Numbered from the stretch's first letter, positions 47,401-64,000 are shown. The stretch is DNA of 64,000 bases from Pseudomonas fluorescens (GCF_000967965.1 NZ_LACC01000036.1:1-64000), one strand, 5' to 3'. Numbers and translations: made by a program. The notes: generated by a model from the letters alone, not told the origin.

Positions 47401-50251
47401 TGACCTCGGGCGCCAGGACCAGCGCCTGCTCGATGGCCGGATGGCTTTGCAGGCGGTCCTGGATTTCCCCCAGTTCAATTCGAAAACCACGGATCTTCAC
47501 TTGATGGTCGATACGCCCGGCGTACTCGATGCTGCCATCGGCGCAGTACCGCGCCAGATCGCCGGTGCGATACAGGCGTGCGCCCGACTCGGCGGCGAAC
47601 AGGTCCGGAACAAACCGCGTGGCGGTCAGATCGGAACGCTGGTGGTAGCCGCGAGCCAAGCCGGCACCGCCGACGTACAGCTCACCGACGCAACCCTTGG
47701 CCACCGGGTTCAGGCGCAGGTCGAGCACGTACCAGCGCAGGTCGGCGATCGGCTCCCCCAGCGGCGAGCTGTTGGCGCCGTCGAGGTCGGCGCGGGACAG
47801 CGGTCGGTAGGTCACGTGCACCGTGGTTTCGGTGATGCCGTACATGTTGATCAGCAACGGCTGCCGGTCGTCGAAGGCGTCATACCACGGACGCAGGCTG
47901 GCCACGTCCAGCGCCTCGCCGCCGAACACCACGCAGCGCAGGGCCATGTTTTGCGCGTTGGCGCAGGCGAACGGCAGCAACTGGCGGAAGGCCGAGGGCG
48001 TCTGGTTGAGAACTGTGACGCGCTCGTCACGAAGCAAGCGGGCGAAGTCTTCCGGGGAGCGGCTGACCGCGTGGGGTACCACCACCAGCTTGCCGCCGTA
48101 GAACAACGCGCCAAAGATTTCCCACACGGAAAAGTCGAAGGCATAGGAGTGGAACAGGCTCCACACATCCCGCGCATTGAAACCGAACCAATGTTCGGTG
48201 GCACTGAACAGCCGCGTCAGGTTGCTGTGGGGCAGCAGCGTGCCTTTCGGTTTGCCGGTGGAACCGGAGGTGTAGATGACGTAGGCCAGGTTCGCTGGCG
48301 CGGTCAGGTTCGGCAGGTTGTCGGCGCTGGCCTCGGACAGCCAGTCGCTGGCGTGATCGAGGCAGATCACTTCAATGCCTGCGTTCAACGGCAGGCGCGG
48401 CAACAGCGCGGAATCGGTCAGCAACAGGCGCGTGCCGCTGTCAGCGAGCATGTAGGCCAGGCGATCCTGCGGGTATTGCGGGTCCAGCGGCACGTAGGCA
48501 CCACCGGCCTTGAGGATCGCCAGCAGGCTGACGATCATCTCCAGCGAACGCTCCAGGGCGATGCCCACCAACACGTCCGGGCCGACGCCGCGCTCGCGCA
48601 GGCGATGGGCGATTCGGTTGGCGCGGCGGTTCAGTTCGGCGTAAGTGAGGGTGACGCCGTCGCAGGTCACGGCGATGTTGTTCGGGTGCGCGGCGGCCTG
48701 GGCCTCGATCAGTTGATGGGCGCACAACAGGTTCGCCTGATCGCTGTTCAACCCGGCAGTGCGATTCCAATCGAGCAAGGTCGCCTGCTGCTCGGCGGCG
48801 TCGAGCATGCACAGGTCCGCCAGGGCAACCGTGCTGTCAGTGCAAATCGCCTGCAACAGGTTCAGCCAGTGCCGGCCGAGGCGCTCGATGGTCGAGGCGT
48901 CGAACAGTTCGGTGGCGTAGACGAACGACGCATGGATGCCCTCGTCGCCCTCGACGGTGTCGAGCATCAGGTCGAACTTGGTGGTCTTTTCGTCCCAGAT
49001 CAGCGGTTCGACGCTCAGCCCCGGCAAGTCCCAGCGTTGTGGGCCGCCACTGTCGCGCTGGTGGTTGAACATCACCTGGAACAACGGCGTGTGGCTCAGG
49101 CTGCGTTCCACCCCCAGGCCATCGACCAGTTGCTCGAACGGCAGGTCCTGATGGGTCTGGGCGCCGAGGGCCGCGGCCTTGATCTCGGCCAGCAATTGCC
49201 CAAACGGCTGGTCGGCCCGTGGCTGGCTGCGCAGTACCTGGGTGTTGACGAAGAAGCCCAGCAGGTTTTCCACGTCCTGGCGGGTGCGGTTGGCAATCGG
49301 CACGCCGACGCGGATGTCCTGCTCGCCGCTGTAGCGATGCAGCAACGTCTGCAATGCCGCCATCAGCAGCATGAACAAGGTGCAGCCTTCGCGGCGGGCA
49401 AGATCACGCAGTTGAGTGGTCAACGCGGCAGGGATATCCAGCTCGATACTGGCCCCCTGCTGACTCGGGATCGCCGGGCGACGACGGTCGGTCGGCAGGT
49501 TCAGTGGCGGGTGTTCATTGCCCAACTGCCCACGCCAGTAATCGAGCTGGCGCTCGGCCTCGCCGGCCTCCAGCCACAGGCGCTGCCAGCGGGCGAAGTC
49601 GGCGTACTGGATGCCCAGCTCCGGTAGCTGCGGGGCCTGCCCGGCACTGAGCTGTGCATAGAGCCGGGTGAACTCCTGCAACAGGATCGGCAGCGAGCCG
49701 CCGTCGGTGACGATGTGGTGGAAGGTCAGCACCAGCACATGTTGCTGCGCATCGAGGCGGATCAAGCGGCAGCGCATCAACGGGCCGTGCTGCATGTCGA
49801 ATGGTTGCTCGGCGTTCAGGGCGATCTGCCGTTGCAACTCGACCTCGTCGCCAGCACTGACTTCGACCAGCGGCGCATCCATCCGTGGGTGAATCTTTTG
49901 CAGCACTTGCTGCTCATCGAAGACGAAGGTGGTGCGCAGCACTTCGTGACGCTGCACCAGCGCGCTCAGGGTTTGCGCCAGTGCCTCAGGGTTGAGCTCG
50001 CCGCTCAGGCGGAAAGCACCGGTCAGGTTGTAGGCGGTGACCTGGGGCTGCATCCGCCAGAGGAACCACAAGCGCTGCTGCGCGTAGGACGCCGGCAACG
50101 TGTCGACGGCGCGGTCCCGTGGCGGGATCGGCAGCAGTTCCAGGGTCAGCCCCTGGGCGTGCATCTTCTGTTGCAACGCACGCCGGGCGTCCGCGCTCAA
50201 GCCGCAGAAACGCTGGGCCAGGGTCATCATTCTGTCCGGTGCAGCACTCAT
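38450..50251 (-). CDS. pvdD: Terminal pyoverdine NRPS: C-A(Thr)-T-E-C-A(Ser)-T-C-A(OHOrn?)-T-TE
   Basis: 3933-aa, three-module synthetase. Module 1: C (H178 of HHIVTDG), A with D706 and pocket D-F-W-N-V-G-M-V-H, which reads as Thr, T (S1058, GGDSI), and E (H1235, HHLAVDG), giving D-allo-Thr. Module 2: C of the D-acceptor type (H1699, HHILLDG), A with D2213 and pocket D-V-W-H-L-S-L-I-D, the classical Ser code, T (S2552, GGDSIVS) and no E. Module 3: C (H2757, HHILMDG), A with D3268 and pocket about D-G-E-C-C-G-G-V-T, unassigned but fitting hydroxyornithine by position, T (S3613), then thioesterase (GWSLGG, S3745). The start overlaps the upstream NRPS stop by 4 bases (ATGA). The TE releases the finished chain. 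The symbol is by position, as the last NRPS. Confidence 0.94.
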   Translation of the reverse strand: MSAAPDRMMTLAQRFCGLSADARRALQQKMHAQGLTLELLPIPPRDRAVDTLPASYAQQRLWFLWRMQPQVTAYNLTGAFRLSGELNPEALAQTLSALVQRHEVLRTTFVFDEQQVLQKIHPRMDAPLVEVSAGDEVELQRQIALNAEQPFDMQHGPLMRCRLIRLDAQQHVLVLTFHHIVTDGGSLPILLQEFTRLYAQLSAGQAPQLPELGIQYADFARWQRLWLEAGEAERQLDYWRGQLGNEHPPLNLPTDRRRPAIPSQQGASIELDIPAALTTQLRDLARREGCTLFMLLMAALQTLLHRYSGEQDIRVGVPIANRTRQDVENLLGFFVNTQVLRSQPRADQPFGQLLAEIKAAALGAQTHQDLPFEQLVDGLGVERSLSHTPLFQVMFNHQRDSGGPQRWDLPGLSVEPLIWDEKTTKFDLMLDTVEGDEGIHASFVYATELFDASTIERLGRHWLNLLQAICTDSTVALADLCMLDAAEQQATLLDWNRTAGLNSDQANLLCAHQLIEAQAAAHPNNIAVTCDGVTLTYAELNRRANRIAHRLRERGVGPDVLVGIALERSLEMIVSLLAILKAGGAYVPLDPQYPQDRLAYMLADSGTRLLLTDSALLPRLPLNAGIEVICLDHASDWLSEASADNLPNLTAPANLAYVIYTSGSTGKPKGTLLPHSNLTRLFSATEHWFGFNARDVWSLFHSYAFDFSVWEIFGALFYGGKLVVVPHAVSRSPEDFARLLRDERVTVLNQTPSAFRQLLPFACANAQNMALRCVVFGGEALDVASLRPWYDAFDDRQPLLINMYGITETTVHVTYRPLSRADLDGANSSPLGEPIADLRWYVLDLRLNPVAKGCVGELYVGGAGLARGYHQRSDLTATRFVPDLFAAESGARLYRTGDLARYCADGSIEYAGRIDHQVKIRGFRIELGEIQDRLQSHPAIEQALVLAPEVNGSPQLVAWFTATGDDSDLRQSLREHLQAGLPDYMVPAHLIKLDQWPLTGNGKLDRGALPKPDAALAQQAYTAPLDEMQAALAAIWQDVLKLERVGIDDNFFELGGDSIISIQVVSRARQAGIRITPRDLFQHQTVQSLAKVAVRSAGLVIDQGPVRGEVLLTPIQHWFFEQDIEARHHWNQSLLLELREPLDSASLQQALTALVEHHDALRLRLRNVDGVWQQTQAEQWNSAEVLWQRQAANTDELLELCNAAQASLNLQDGPLLRALLVDMGAAGQRLLLVVHHLAVDGVSWRLLLEDLQTAYQQAQQAQPLRLPAKTSAYQAWATRLQSHAHSAGLASQATYWQDQYRDVQVELPADNPQGSLASQHAVSVETVLDSTLTRRLLQDAPAAYRTQVNDLLLTALARVLGQWTGQTSTLVKLEGHGREDLFDDIDLTRTLGWFTSIFPVKITPAGDLAGSIKAVKEQLRAVPDKGIGFGILRYLADAGLEGLPSPQVTFNYMGQFDASFDENAPWRPAKESGGAEQGASAELDRGLSINGQVYAGQLRLSWTFSGEVFNPQTVQRLADAYALELQQLIEHCLSGAGGLTPSDVPLVRVDQAQLDALPLAASQIEDILPLSPMQQGMLFHSLFAPDAGAYIPQMRVDVQGLDVEAFRDAWQQTLNRHEVLRAAIFSESNGSRPLQVILADATLPLTVLDWRDHTKVTEALDRLAEDDRLRGFDLTAAPLLRLTLVQTADDRHHLIFTNHHILLDGWSTSQLFGEVLQRYSGIMPAPSVGRYRDYMTWLGTRDRAACEAFWLEQLQSFTEPTRLAGALPGPVAGQGDAHRTLHLSLDRAATERLSGFARQARVTPNTLLQAAWLLLLQRYTGQQTVAFGATVSGRPSELQGIEQQIGLFINTLPVIATPHPERTVSQWIDEVQALNLKLREVEYTPLADVQRWAGHSGEALFDTLLVFENYPVAQALEEGSASALKFSGISHHDQTSFPLAIAAELGECLDLRFNYDTALFSAEAIEGLSTRLLALLDAMVSAPQQPLGRLSLLDAAQTAQQVEGFNRTAQAWPDVRPVYQCFETQVLQTPEAPALVFAGQTLSYRELNQQANRLAHYLRSQGVGAEVLVGIAAERSLELVIGLLAIMKAGGAYVPLDPDYPRERLEHMFDDSGVHLLLTQRHLLQQLPIPAATTAICLDDMAPLLEGRSEENLPCVVELQSLAYMIYTSGSTGKPKGAANRHDALYNRLAWMQGAYPLDGRDTVLQKTPFSFDVSVWEFFWPLMTGARLAVAEPGAHRDPAQLVSLIEQYRVSTLHFVPSMLQAFVQGEGFERCASLRQILCSGEALSADLQHSLFRVLPNVGLYNLYGPTEAAIDVTHWTCVDDGGFSVPIGYPIANLVTYILDDSLQPQVQGCVGELYLGGIGLARGYHNRADLTAERFVASPFGEQGERLYRTGDLARYRADGVIEYVGRIDHQVKIRGLRIELGEIEACLLEHPSVREAVVIALDVGKSKQLVAYVVGDAAVDPLEQHLRNALPEHMQPSHVLLLDQLPVTPNGKLDRRALPQPDQQVREYIAPRSAVETTLQAVWQALFEVPQIGMQDNFFELGGDSIVSIQAVSRARKAGFSISPKDVFSHPTIAELATVAQPLTADQALPAVVAPTAKIELSEAQYQVLELTADEVEDVYPLSPMQQGMLFHSVQDGDSGLYVNQIEVGVRGVDGARFREAWADAARRHGILRTAFLWEGDKEPLQVVLRDAPSLLTELDWRGLDDQPERVRQLALEERERGFSLNRAPLLRLLLVRLEDDRYRLIWTYHHILMDGWSVSRLIGEVLRHYSGEEHEPLAAYRDYIDWLGQQVAEASEAFWKGKLSNLEGATHLARALPVKAPQAGYHAIYTHLSAQQTAGLQAFAQQQQVTLNTLVQAAWLLLLQRYTGQRTVTFGATVSGRPETLNGSENMLGLFINTLPVVNTVPTEARVGDWLRELQAYNLDIRDFQQTPLSDIQRWAGQGGQSLFDSIIVFENQPVDRTLREWNGDSLRFEDVSDFGLTSFAMDLMVSLDEGLRIEYMHQRDQFDLATVEVLRSHMESLMQRLCDDAGRAVGELGLLTLDEGRALDGELPVVADGDETPVHELIRQRARRQPEHTALVLSYADRDAEQLSYAELDRRSDALAVHLLEQGVQAEDVIGVFMERSLELVVSLLAVMKCGAAYVPLDPQYPQERLRYMMADSDMRLLLTQERLRDSAQLNPGTAMVAVDRLNLDVEVPAPQRAVHAGQLAYLIYTSGSTGKPKSVAVAHGPLSMHVQAIAELYEMDPDNRELHFMSFAFDGAHERWITALISGSTLVIRDNTLWTAEQTLAVLHRQRISVACFPPAYLLQLAEHAELQGGDPPPVRIYCFGGDAVPDATFERVKHTLKPQYLVNGYGPTETVVTPLLWKIAADGHCQAMYAPIGQRVGARSLHVLDMDLNPLPVGMVGELYIGGRGVARGYHRHPSQSAERFVADPFSSEGGRLYRTGDLVRRREDGVFDYVGRIDHQVKVRGFRIELGEIEARLREQAGVNDALVVVRDNAQGPQLVGYVVAQDEGLGPRCQAALRESLPDYMVPTQVVVLPRFPLTPNGKLDRKALPDPAFTGRDYVAPRTPLEWALAEIWQQVLGIEKVGITDNFFELGGDSLRTLKVISKVRALNEPGFQLKLRDMMAKPTIAGLSGVDEQPLRQSPQPLLLLNQVVNDQPPLFCLHAGFGTVFDYEPLARRLEGERTVYGVQCRMLLDRQWQDTSLAQMAGDYVEAIRARQPQGPYHVLGWSLGGALALMVSDLFEQQGQCVAFVGLVDSFVPTQANAIVSPDEWRADLAEFLGATLGMDDAVIAQALNAEIAGDHDAVARVIRAVIDSESDQASGYALLGADELAHTFMVSTRLKALSRQVESLPITQAELYCWWADGNPTAERATLERQQPRLRKVQTVTAGHFDILQQDECLDAVVAALGREVVPQF

Positions 50252-53200
50252 CGCGCGTGTTCCTCATCCACTTCGTCGAACAACGCTTCGAGGGCGTCTA
50301 CATCGTTTTCTTTATGGTCACTTTGCTCACGGAACTGCTCGATCTGCGCCGCCAGCCGTTCCAGGGTGTCACCGTCGAAAAACAGCTTGAGCGGGATCGC
50401 CAGGTTCAGTTCTTCCTGAATCCGCGCACGAATGCGCGTGGCCAGCAGCGAGTGCCCGCCGAGTTCGAAGAAGTTGTCGTACACGCCGACGCGCTCGACG
50501 TGCAGCGCTTCGGCCCAGATCGCCGCCAGGGTTTTTTCCAGGTCGTTGCGCGGCGCGACAAAGACGCTGCGGCGCACATCGAGATCGAGCAAGGCCTGGC
50601 GATTGAGCTTGCCGTTGGGCATCAGCGGGAAACGCTCCAGCACCTGCAAGCGCGCCGGTTGCATGTGCTCGGGCAGCGTTTCGGCCAGATGGCTGCGCAA
50701 TTCGTTGAGGCGGATGTCGGCGGTGTCGGTCGGGGACACCACGAAGCCCAACAGTTGCGGGCCGGTCGGGGTTTCCCGGGCAATCACGGCGGCGTCTTCT
50801 ATGCCGGGAGCACCGCGCATGGCCGACTCGATTTCGGCCAATTCAATGCGGAAGCCGCGGATTTTCACTTGGTGATCGACCCGCCCCAGATACTCCAGCA
50901 CGCCATCGGCGCGATAGCGCGCCAGGTCACCTGTGCGGTACAGGCGCTGACCGGCGCTCGCGGTGAAGGGGTCCGGAACAAAGCGCTCGGCTGTCAGCGT
51001 GGCGCGCTGCAAATAGCCCCGGGCAATGCCGGCGCCGCCGACATACAACTCTCCTTCGACGCCAACGGCCGCCGGTTGCAGGTCCGGGCCGAGCACATGG
51101 ATGCGCATGCCGGCAATCGGTTGACCGATCGGCACACTGTCATGCTCTTGACCGAGGGGCAGCTCCCAGGCCGAACACCACACGGTGCCTTCGGTCGGGC
51201 CGTATTCGTTAACCAGCGCCACCCCCGGCAATGCCTCGCGATGTCGCTGTACCAGTGCATTGCCGCAGGCTTCGCCGGCGACGATCACACAGGCCAGCGC
51301 CTGGTGGTCGAGGTGTTCGAGAATCTGCGCGTGGTAGGACGGCAGGGTCAGGTAGTGGGAAATCTCTTCGCGCTGGATCAACGCCGCCAGTCGGGCCGGG
51401 TCCTTGTAGCTGTCTTCGTCCGGCAGGCACAGGGTCGCGCCCTGCCCCAGCGCCCAGAAAACCCCGGCCACCGAGCTGTCGAAGGAGAACGACGAGAGCA
51501 TCAGGAATGCCCGCAGCGGCTGGCGATAGAAAGTGTTGCGCGCCAGGGTCGAGGCCACGGCGCTGGAATGGCTGATCATCACGCCCTTGGGCTTGCCGGT
51601 GGAACCGGAGGTGTAGATGACGTAGGCCAGATTGGTGCTGTCGCCCTGTGGCTCAGGCCGGGTTGGCGCAGCGGACCAGACTTCGGCCCCCGGCATCAGG
51701 GAGATTGTCCGCTCGCTGCGCAACGCTTCGGGCAATGGCTGGCAGGCCAGCACATGGCGCGCGCCGGTGTCGGCAAGCATGAACGCCAGACGTTCGATCG
51801 GGTAGTTCGGGTCCAGCGGCAAGTACGCAGCGCCGGCCTTGAGCGTGCCCAACAAGGCGATGACCATTTCCAGGGAGCGCTGGCCGTAGACCGCCACGAT
51901 CTGGTCCGGCGCCACGCCTTGGGTGCGCAGGGTATTGGCCACCTGGTTGGAACGCGCATCCAGCTCGGCGTAAGTCAGGCGCTGACCGTTGACACTCAGG
52001 GCGATGCGTTGCGGATGCAGGCATGCTTGTTCGCTGAACAGTTCTTGCAGGAAGCGGCACGGCAATGCCTGTTCGGAGGCGTTCGGGTTGAAGCCTTCGA
52101 TCAGGCGAGTTCGTTGCGCAGCACTCAGCAGATCAGCCTGCCCCAGGGTCAGTTCGGGCGCCCCCAGCAATTGGTGGCTGAACTCGACAAACTGCTCCAG
52201 CCATTCGGCCAACATCGATTCCGGCAGCGCACCGTCAAGACACGACAATTGCAACTGATCGCCCAGCACCCGCAGGCGCAGGACTTCGGGGTTGCCGTCG
52301 TCCACCTCGATAGCGCTTTCAATGGCGGCCTGATAGACGAAGCCGTAACGCAGCGGCGCGGTGCCTTCGGCGCTCAGTTCAAACTCATTGAGGCAATCGA
52401 GCCACGACAGCGACTGTTCGACGCTGGCGGCAAACGCCACCAATGCTTGCGCCAGGGTCTGCTGGCTGCGGTGCTCGAAAGCCACCGGCAAGCGCCGGGC
52501 GAAGCGTCCGAGGGTGGCGATGGTTTGCTCGTTGCGACCCTCCACCTGCCAGCCCATCAGCAGCTTTTCCTGATGGCCGATGCGCGCGACGAATGCGGTC
52601 CACAGTAACAGCGCCAATTGCTCTGCCTCAACGCCAGCTCCGGCAGCGGCTCGTTGCACGCCAGCCAACCATGGGGCGTCAATCAACGTTGCCTGATGAC
52701 GAACCAGCGTGACATCGACGGTTTTTTCGAACGGCAAGCGATGGGCCACGGCGAACGGCTGTTGCAGGTTGCGCCAGAACGCCGCGCCCTGGTGGCCGAT
52801 GTCTTCTTCGCGCAGTTCTTCCTGCCATGCGCTGTAGTCCAGGTATTGCAGCGCGTCCTCGTCGTCACCCAGGGTTTCACCGCGCAACAGGCTGCCCAGT
52901 TCACTCGCCAGCACCCGCAGCGATACCTCGTCGAAGCTACATGCCGGGGCCAGCAGGGTGATGAAAGTCTGCCCTGCTCCGTCTTCAAGCTGCGCCACCA
53001 CCAGCGCCTGATTCGAATCTTCAACCATGACTTCACGGCTGCGGCTCAAGGCCTCGGCCACCGAAGGCTGGTTGCCCAGAAGTGTCAGCGGCAAGCCATC
53101 GCACAGGCTTTGCACTGGCCACTTCATGCCCGGCAGGCGGCGGTACAGCGTGCGCAGGATTTCATGGCGCTGACCGAGGGTTTCCAGTGCCGTGTGCAAC

Positions 53201-53346
53201 GCCTGAGCGTCCACTGGCCTGGCGAGCGGCAACGTCAGCGCGGCGAACAGCGGCCGTGCGCCCAGCTCCTGGGCACGCAAATAAAAGGCCTGCTGGGCCG
53301 AAGTCTGGAATACGTCTACCGAAGGTTCGAGGGCGGTGGTGTTCAT
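50248..53346 (-). CDS. pvdJ: Pyoverdine NRPS module: interface (inactive C)-A(His)-T
   Basis: 1032-aa, one-module protein. The first ~430 residues have a condensation-domain layout, but the HHxxxDG motif reads PACSFDE (134-140), so it cannot condense. This is what interface domains that recruit aspartyl or histidyl beta-hydroxylases look like. The A domain (about 450-930) has TSGSTGKPKG, D623 and pocket D-S-A-L-I-A-E-V-W. It agrees with the bacitracin His code DSELTAEVCK at 6 of the 9 positions read, so histidine is the best guess. The T domain has S966 in GGHSLLAT, followed by an acidic tail. The true C domain for this module is the last domain of the upstream 3082-aa protein. It lies 11 bases after the hydroxylase gene and overlaps the next NRPS by 4 bases. 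The symbol is positional. Confidence 0.9.
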   Translation of the reverse strand: MNTTALEPSVDVFQTSAQQAFYLRAQELGARPLFAALTLPLARPVDAQALHTALETLGQRHEILRTLYRRLPGMKWPVQSLCDGLPLTLLGNQPSVAEALSRSREVMVEDSNQALVVAQLEDGAGQTFITLLAPACSFDEVSLRVLASELGSLLRGETLGDDEDALQYLDYSAWQEELREEDIGHQGAAFWRNLQQPFAVAHRLPFEKTVDVTLVRHQATLIDAPWLAGVQRAAAGAGVEAEQLALLLWTAFVARIGHQEKLLMGWQVEGRNEQTIATLGRFARRLPVAFEHRSQQTLAQALVAFAASVEQSLSWLDCLNEFELSAEGTAPLRYGFVYQAAIESAIEVDDGNPEVLRLRVLGDQLQLSCLDGALPESMLAEWLEQFVEFSHQLLGAPELTLGQADLLSAAQRTRLIEGFNPNASEQALPCRFLQELFSEQACLHPQRIALSVNGQRLTYAELDARSNQVANTLRTQGVAPDQIVAVYGQRSLEMVIALLGTLKAGAAYLPLDPNYPIERLAFMLADTGARHVLACQPLPEALRSERTISLMPGAEVWSAAPTRPEPQGDSTNLAYVIYTSGSTGKPKGVMISHSSAVASTLARNTFYRQPLRAFLMLSSFSFDSSVAGVFWALGQGATLCLPDEDSYKDPARLAALIQREEISHYLTLPSYHAQILEHLDHQALACVIVAGEACGNALVQRHREALPGVALVNEYGPTEGTVWCSAWELPLGQEHDSVPIGQPIAGMRIHVLGPDLQPAAVGVEGELYVGGAGIARGYLQRATLTAERFVPDPFTASAGQRLYRTGDLARYRADGVLEYLGRVDHQVKIRGFRIELAEIESAMRGAPGIEDAAVIARETPTGPQLLGFVVSPTDTADIRLNELRSHLAETLPEHMQPARLQVLERFPLMPNGKLNRQALLDLDVRRSVFVAPRNDLEKTLAAIWAEALHVERVGVYDNFFELGGHSLLATRIRARIQEELNLAIPLKLFFDGDTLERLAAQIEQFREQSDHKENDVDALEALFDEVDEEHAR

Positions 53347-53357
53347 GTCGGGTGTCC

Positions 53358-54416
53358 TTATTCCTGATCCAGGTCGGCGCTTTTCTGCGCGATGGCCATG
53401 GCCGTGAGGATTTTTCTGTAGCCGGTGAATTCGTTGCGCGCATGCACGCTGAGGATGTTGTCGAGCAGCACCACGTCGCCCTTCTCCCAGGCGAACTCGA
53501 CCATCACCTCGCGGTAGATGCCTTGCAGGTGGCGGATCACATCGTCGGGAATCGGCGAGCCGTCGCCGAAGAAGGTGTTTTGCGGCAAATCCTGCGGGCC
53601 GAATTCACGCAGCAGGTTGTCGCGGATGCTGTCCGGCAGGGTCAGTGCATTGAAGAAGGTGCCGTGGTTGAACCAGATGCGTTCGCCGGTCAATGGATGG
53701 CGCACGATGGCCGGGCCGCTCTGCCGGGTGCGCAGGCGGTTGCCCGGTTTCCACTCGGCCTGGATGCCGATTTTCGCGCAGTAGCCCTCGACTTCGCCGC
53801 GATCCTCGCTCTGGAACACCGTCTGCCATGGCAGGCCCATGCCGTCGCCGTAGTTGCGCACGTACATGATGCGTTTGCGGGCAAATTCTTCGCGCACCGC
53901 CGGGTCGATCCGCGCGATGATCCGGCGGGTATCGCCAAAGGGTGTTTCACCGCCAGTGGCCGACGGCGTGTCGCAGTAGAAATACAGATGACGCGGGAAC
54001 ACCGGCGAATACGAGTGTTCGTTGTGCGGGAAGATTTTCTCCGGCGCCGGGTAATCGGTGGAGCTGTAGATTTTGAACTGGCCGCTGATCTGGGTCCGTG
54101 GCGAGGCGCGGAACAGGTACTCCAGGGCACCGCCGGAAATCCCGTCGACGCAGCGGTTGAACTCGCCGATATCCGCCACCTGGAAGCCACGGAACAGGAT
54201 CACCGCGTGTTCCAGCAGCTTGCTTTCGATCAGCGCGCGATTCTGGGTCGCCCATTCCACCAGGCTCACGCCGGACACGGCCGGACGACACACCAACGGC
54301 ATGCTGAGGCCTTCGAACATCGGCGCAAAACTCACCAGCCGCGCCGGATCGGTGGACAGGCTTTTGCGGGCACCACGGCCCATCCTGGGCATGGACTTGG
54401 TCGTTGAAACGGTCAT
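53358..54416 (-). CDS. TauD-like Fe(II)/2-oxoglutarate hydroxylase, predicted peptidyl-His beta-hydroxylase
   Basis: 352-aa dioxygenase of the TauD/TfdA family. Iron ligands are H131 and E133 (FPHNEHSYSP) and distal H325 (NILSVHARNEF), with the 2-oxoglutarate Arg in FTGYRKIL. Other segments are LLEHAVILFRGFQV and HLYFYCDTPSATGGETPFGD. The iron motif uses Glu (HxE) rather than Asp. Start at 54416 with GGAGGGG upstream; a longer frame overlaps the NRPS upstream and was not used. The gene sits exactly between the Lys module and the His module, next to the NRPS with a dead C-like domain. Family knowledge (interface-associated siderophore beta-hydroxylases, Asp and His types) makes beta-hydroxylation of T-bound His the likely reaction. 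I cannot tell threo from erythro product. Confidence 0.88.
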   Translation of the reverse strand: MTVSTTKSMPRMGRGARKSLSTDPARLVSFAPMFEGLSMPLVCRPAVSGVSLVEWATQNRALIESKLLEHAVILFRGFQVADIGEFNRCVDGISGGALEYLFRASPRTQISGQFKIYSSTDYPAPEKIFPHNEHSYSPVFPRHLYFYCDTPSATGGETPFGDTRRIIARIDPAVREEFARKRIMYVRNYGDGMGLPWQTVFQSEDRGEVEGYCAKIGIQAEWKPGNRLRTRQSGPAIVRHPLTGERIWFNHGTFFNALTLPDSIRDNLLREFGPQDLPQNTFFGDGSPIPDDVIRHLQGIYREVMVEFAWEKGDVVLLDNILSVHARNEFTGYRKILTAMAIAQKSADLDQE

Positions 54417-54468
54417 AAACCCCTCCAGAAAATGTTGACGGTGGCGCTCGATGGCGCCACCGCCTGAA

Positions 54469-63717
<9,249 letters not shown>

Positions 63718-63772
63718 CTATCGGCATCCGCATCAGTAGGCAGCAGGCGCAAAGGCGCGTCGTCCCTATAAA

Positions 63773-63795
63773 ACGAATGCAGGCGGGAAAAATTA
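63773..63795 (-). promoter_or_regulatory. Probable PvdS box of the NRPS operon (N15 spacing)
   Basis: On the minus strand TAATT-N15-CGT with TTTCCCG in the spacer, 56 bases before the pvdI-like ATG. It differs from the five other boxes in the -35 half (TAATT for TAAAT) and in spacing by one base; position and spacer still fit. Confidence 0.55.
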
Positions 63796-63843
63796 GCGGA
63801 TCAGGCAAAAGGCGAAACGCGGAAAAACAGGTTGATAAATACC

Positions 63844-63936
63844 CCTGTGGGAGCGGGCTTGCCCGCGAAGGCGGTGTGTCAGACAACGGGTATGTTGCTG
63901 ACACTCCCTCTTCGCGGGCAAGCCCGCTCCCACAGG
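63844..63936. repeat. REP-type inverted repeat pair
   Basis: Arms CCTGTGGGAGCGGGCTTGCC and its inverse GGCAAGCCCGCTCCCACAGG, 127 bases upstream of the first NRPS. The remaining 63937-64000 holds no gene I can support. Confidence 0.88.
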
Positions 63937-64000
63937 TTTTGTGGTGATTTCAGAGCAGGTCTAACCCACCGCCAGCAACCCATGCCTTCGACGATGCACC

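Noticed and set aside
46124..49627. Very long plus-strand open frame (1167 codons) opposite the NRPS genes, with similar ones at 60028-63771 and 14857-17841
   Set aside because: These are antisense frames opened by strong codon bias. Their composition is low-complexity in His, Gln, Arg and Val, and the opposite strand has unmistakable NRPS or ATPase motifs.
53358..54416. Calling the TauD-like gene an aspartate beta-hydroxylase
   Set aside because: No A domain in the cluster has an Asp pocket; the adjacent A domain resembles the bacitracin His code, so a His substrate is preferred.
63961..64000. Possible C-terminus of a minus-strand gene entering from the right edge (reads VHRRRHGLLAVG then TAG)
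   Set aside because: Only 12 codons are visible, and another frame is also open to a TGA at 63950-63952, so neither can be supported.

Overview
The window looks like chromosomal DNA from a fluorescent Pseudomonas of the P. fluorescens group. The supporting signs are GC-rich codon use, many Pseudomonas REP-type palindromes (arms resembling TGTGGGAGCGAGC / GCTCGCTCCCACA), a pyoverdine locus, and YcaC, MgtA and VgrG proteins of pseudomonad or gammaproteobacterial type. No rRNA, tRNA, CRISPR or intact insertion sequence was seen.

Left part (1-18200), ordinary accessory and housekeeping genes: the 5' end of a type VI secretion vgrG (minus strand, cut by the left edge); an EmrAB-like efflux pair; an AhpD-like protein; an MscS channel fused to a cyclic-nucleotide-binding domain; two tandem isochorismatase-like hydrolases (one is YcaC); a pirin divergent from a LysR regulator; a BvgS/EvgS-like hybrid kinase with its LuxR-type regulator and a small degenerate receiver; and mgtA followed by an mgtC-like gene behind a long untranslated leader.

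Middle part (18200-34970), pyoverdine core: pvdA and fpvI (minus), pvdR-pvdT-opmQ (plus), pvdP (minus), pvdM-pvdN-pvdO (plus), pvdE and fpvA (plus). The order is that of P. aeruginosa, except that fpvR is absent between fpvI and pvdR and pvdF is absent between pvdO and pvdE. PvdS-type boxes (TAAAT-N16-CGT) lie upstream of pvdA, pvdR, pvdP, pvdM and pvdE. Fur-like sites lie before fpvI and fpvA.

Insert (35000-38250): a hotdog thioesterase, a ParE-type toxin-antitoxin pair, a small DUF6124-like gene behind a strikingly structured non-coding stretch, and an HSL-family esterase bracketed by two inverted ~133-bp repeats.

Right part (38450-63717), peptide assembly line, minus strand, read right to left: a 3082-aa NRPS (C-A[Ser]-T-E-C-A[Lys]-T-C), a TauD-like Fe(II)/2-oxoglutarate hydroxylase, a 1032-aa NRPS (divergent C/interface domain-A[His-like]-T), and a 3933-aa NRPS (C-A[Thr]-T-E-C-A[Ser]-T-C-A[OHOrn?]-T-TE). 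Binding-pocket residues read by eye predict a pyoverdine chain of D-Ser, Lys, beta-hydroxy-His, D-allo-Thr, Ser and (cyclo)hydroxyornithine, attached to the chromophore made by PvdL, which is encoded elsewhere. PvdA supplies hydroxyornithine, PvdE moves the precursor to the periplasm, PvdP/M/N/O mature it, PvdRT-OpmQ exports or recycles it, and FpvA with FpvI takes up the ferric form. The beta-hydroxyhistidine station (hydroxylase gene plus catalytically dead C-like domain) is the most unusual system here.
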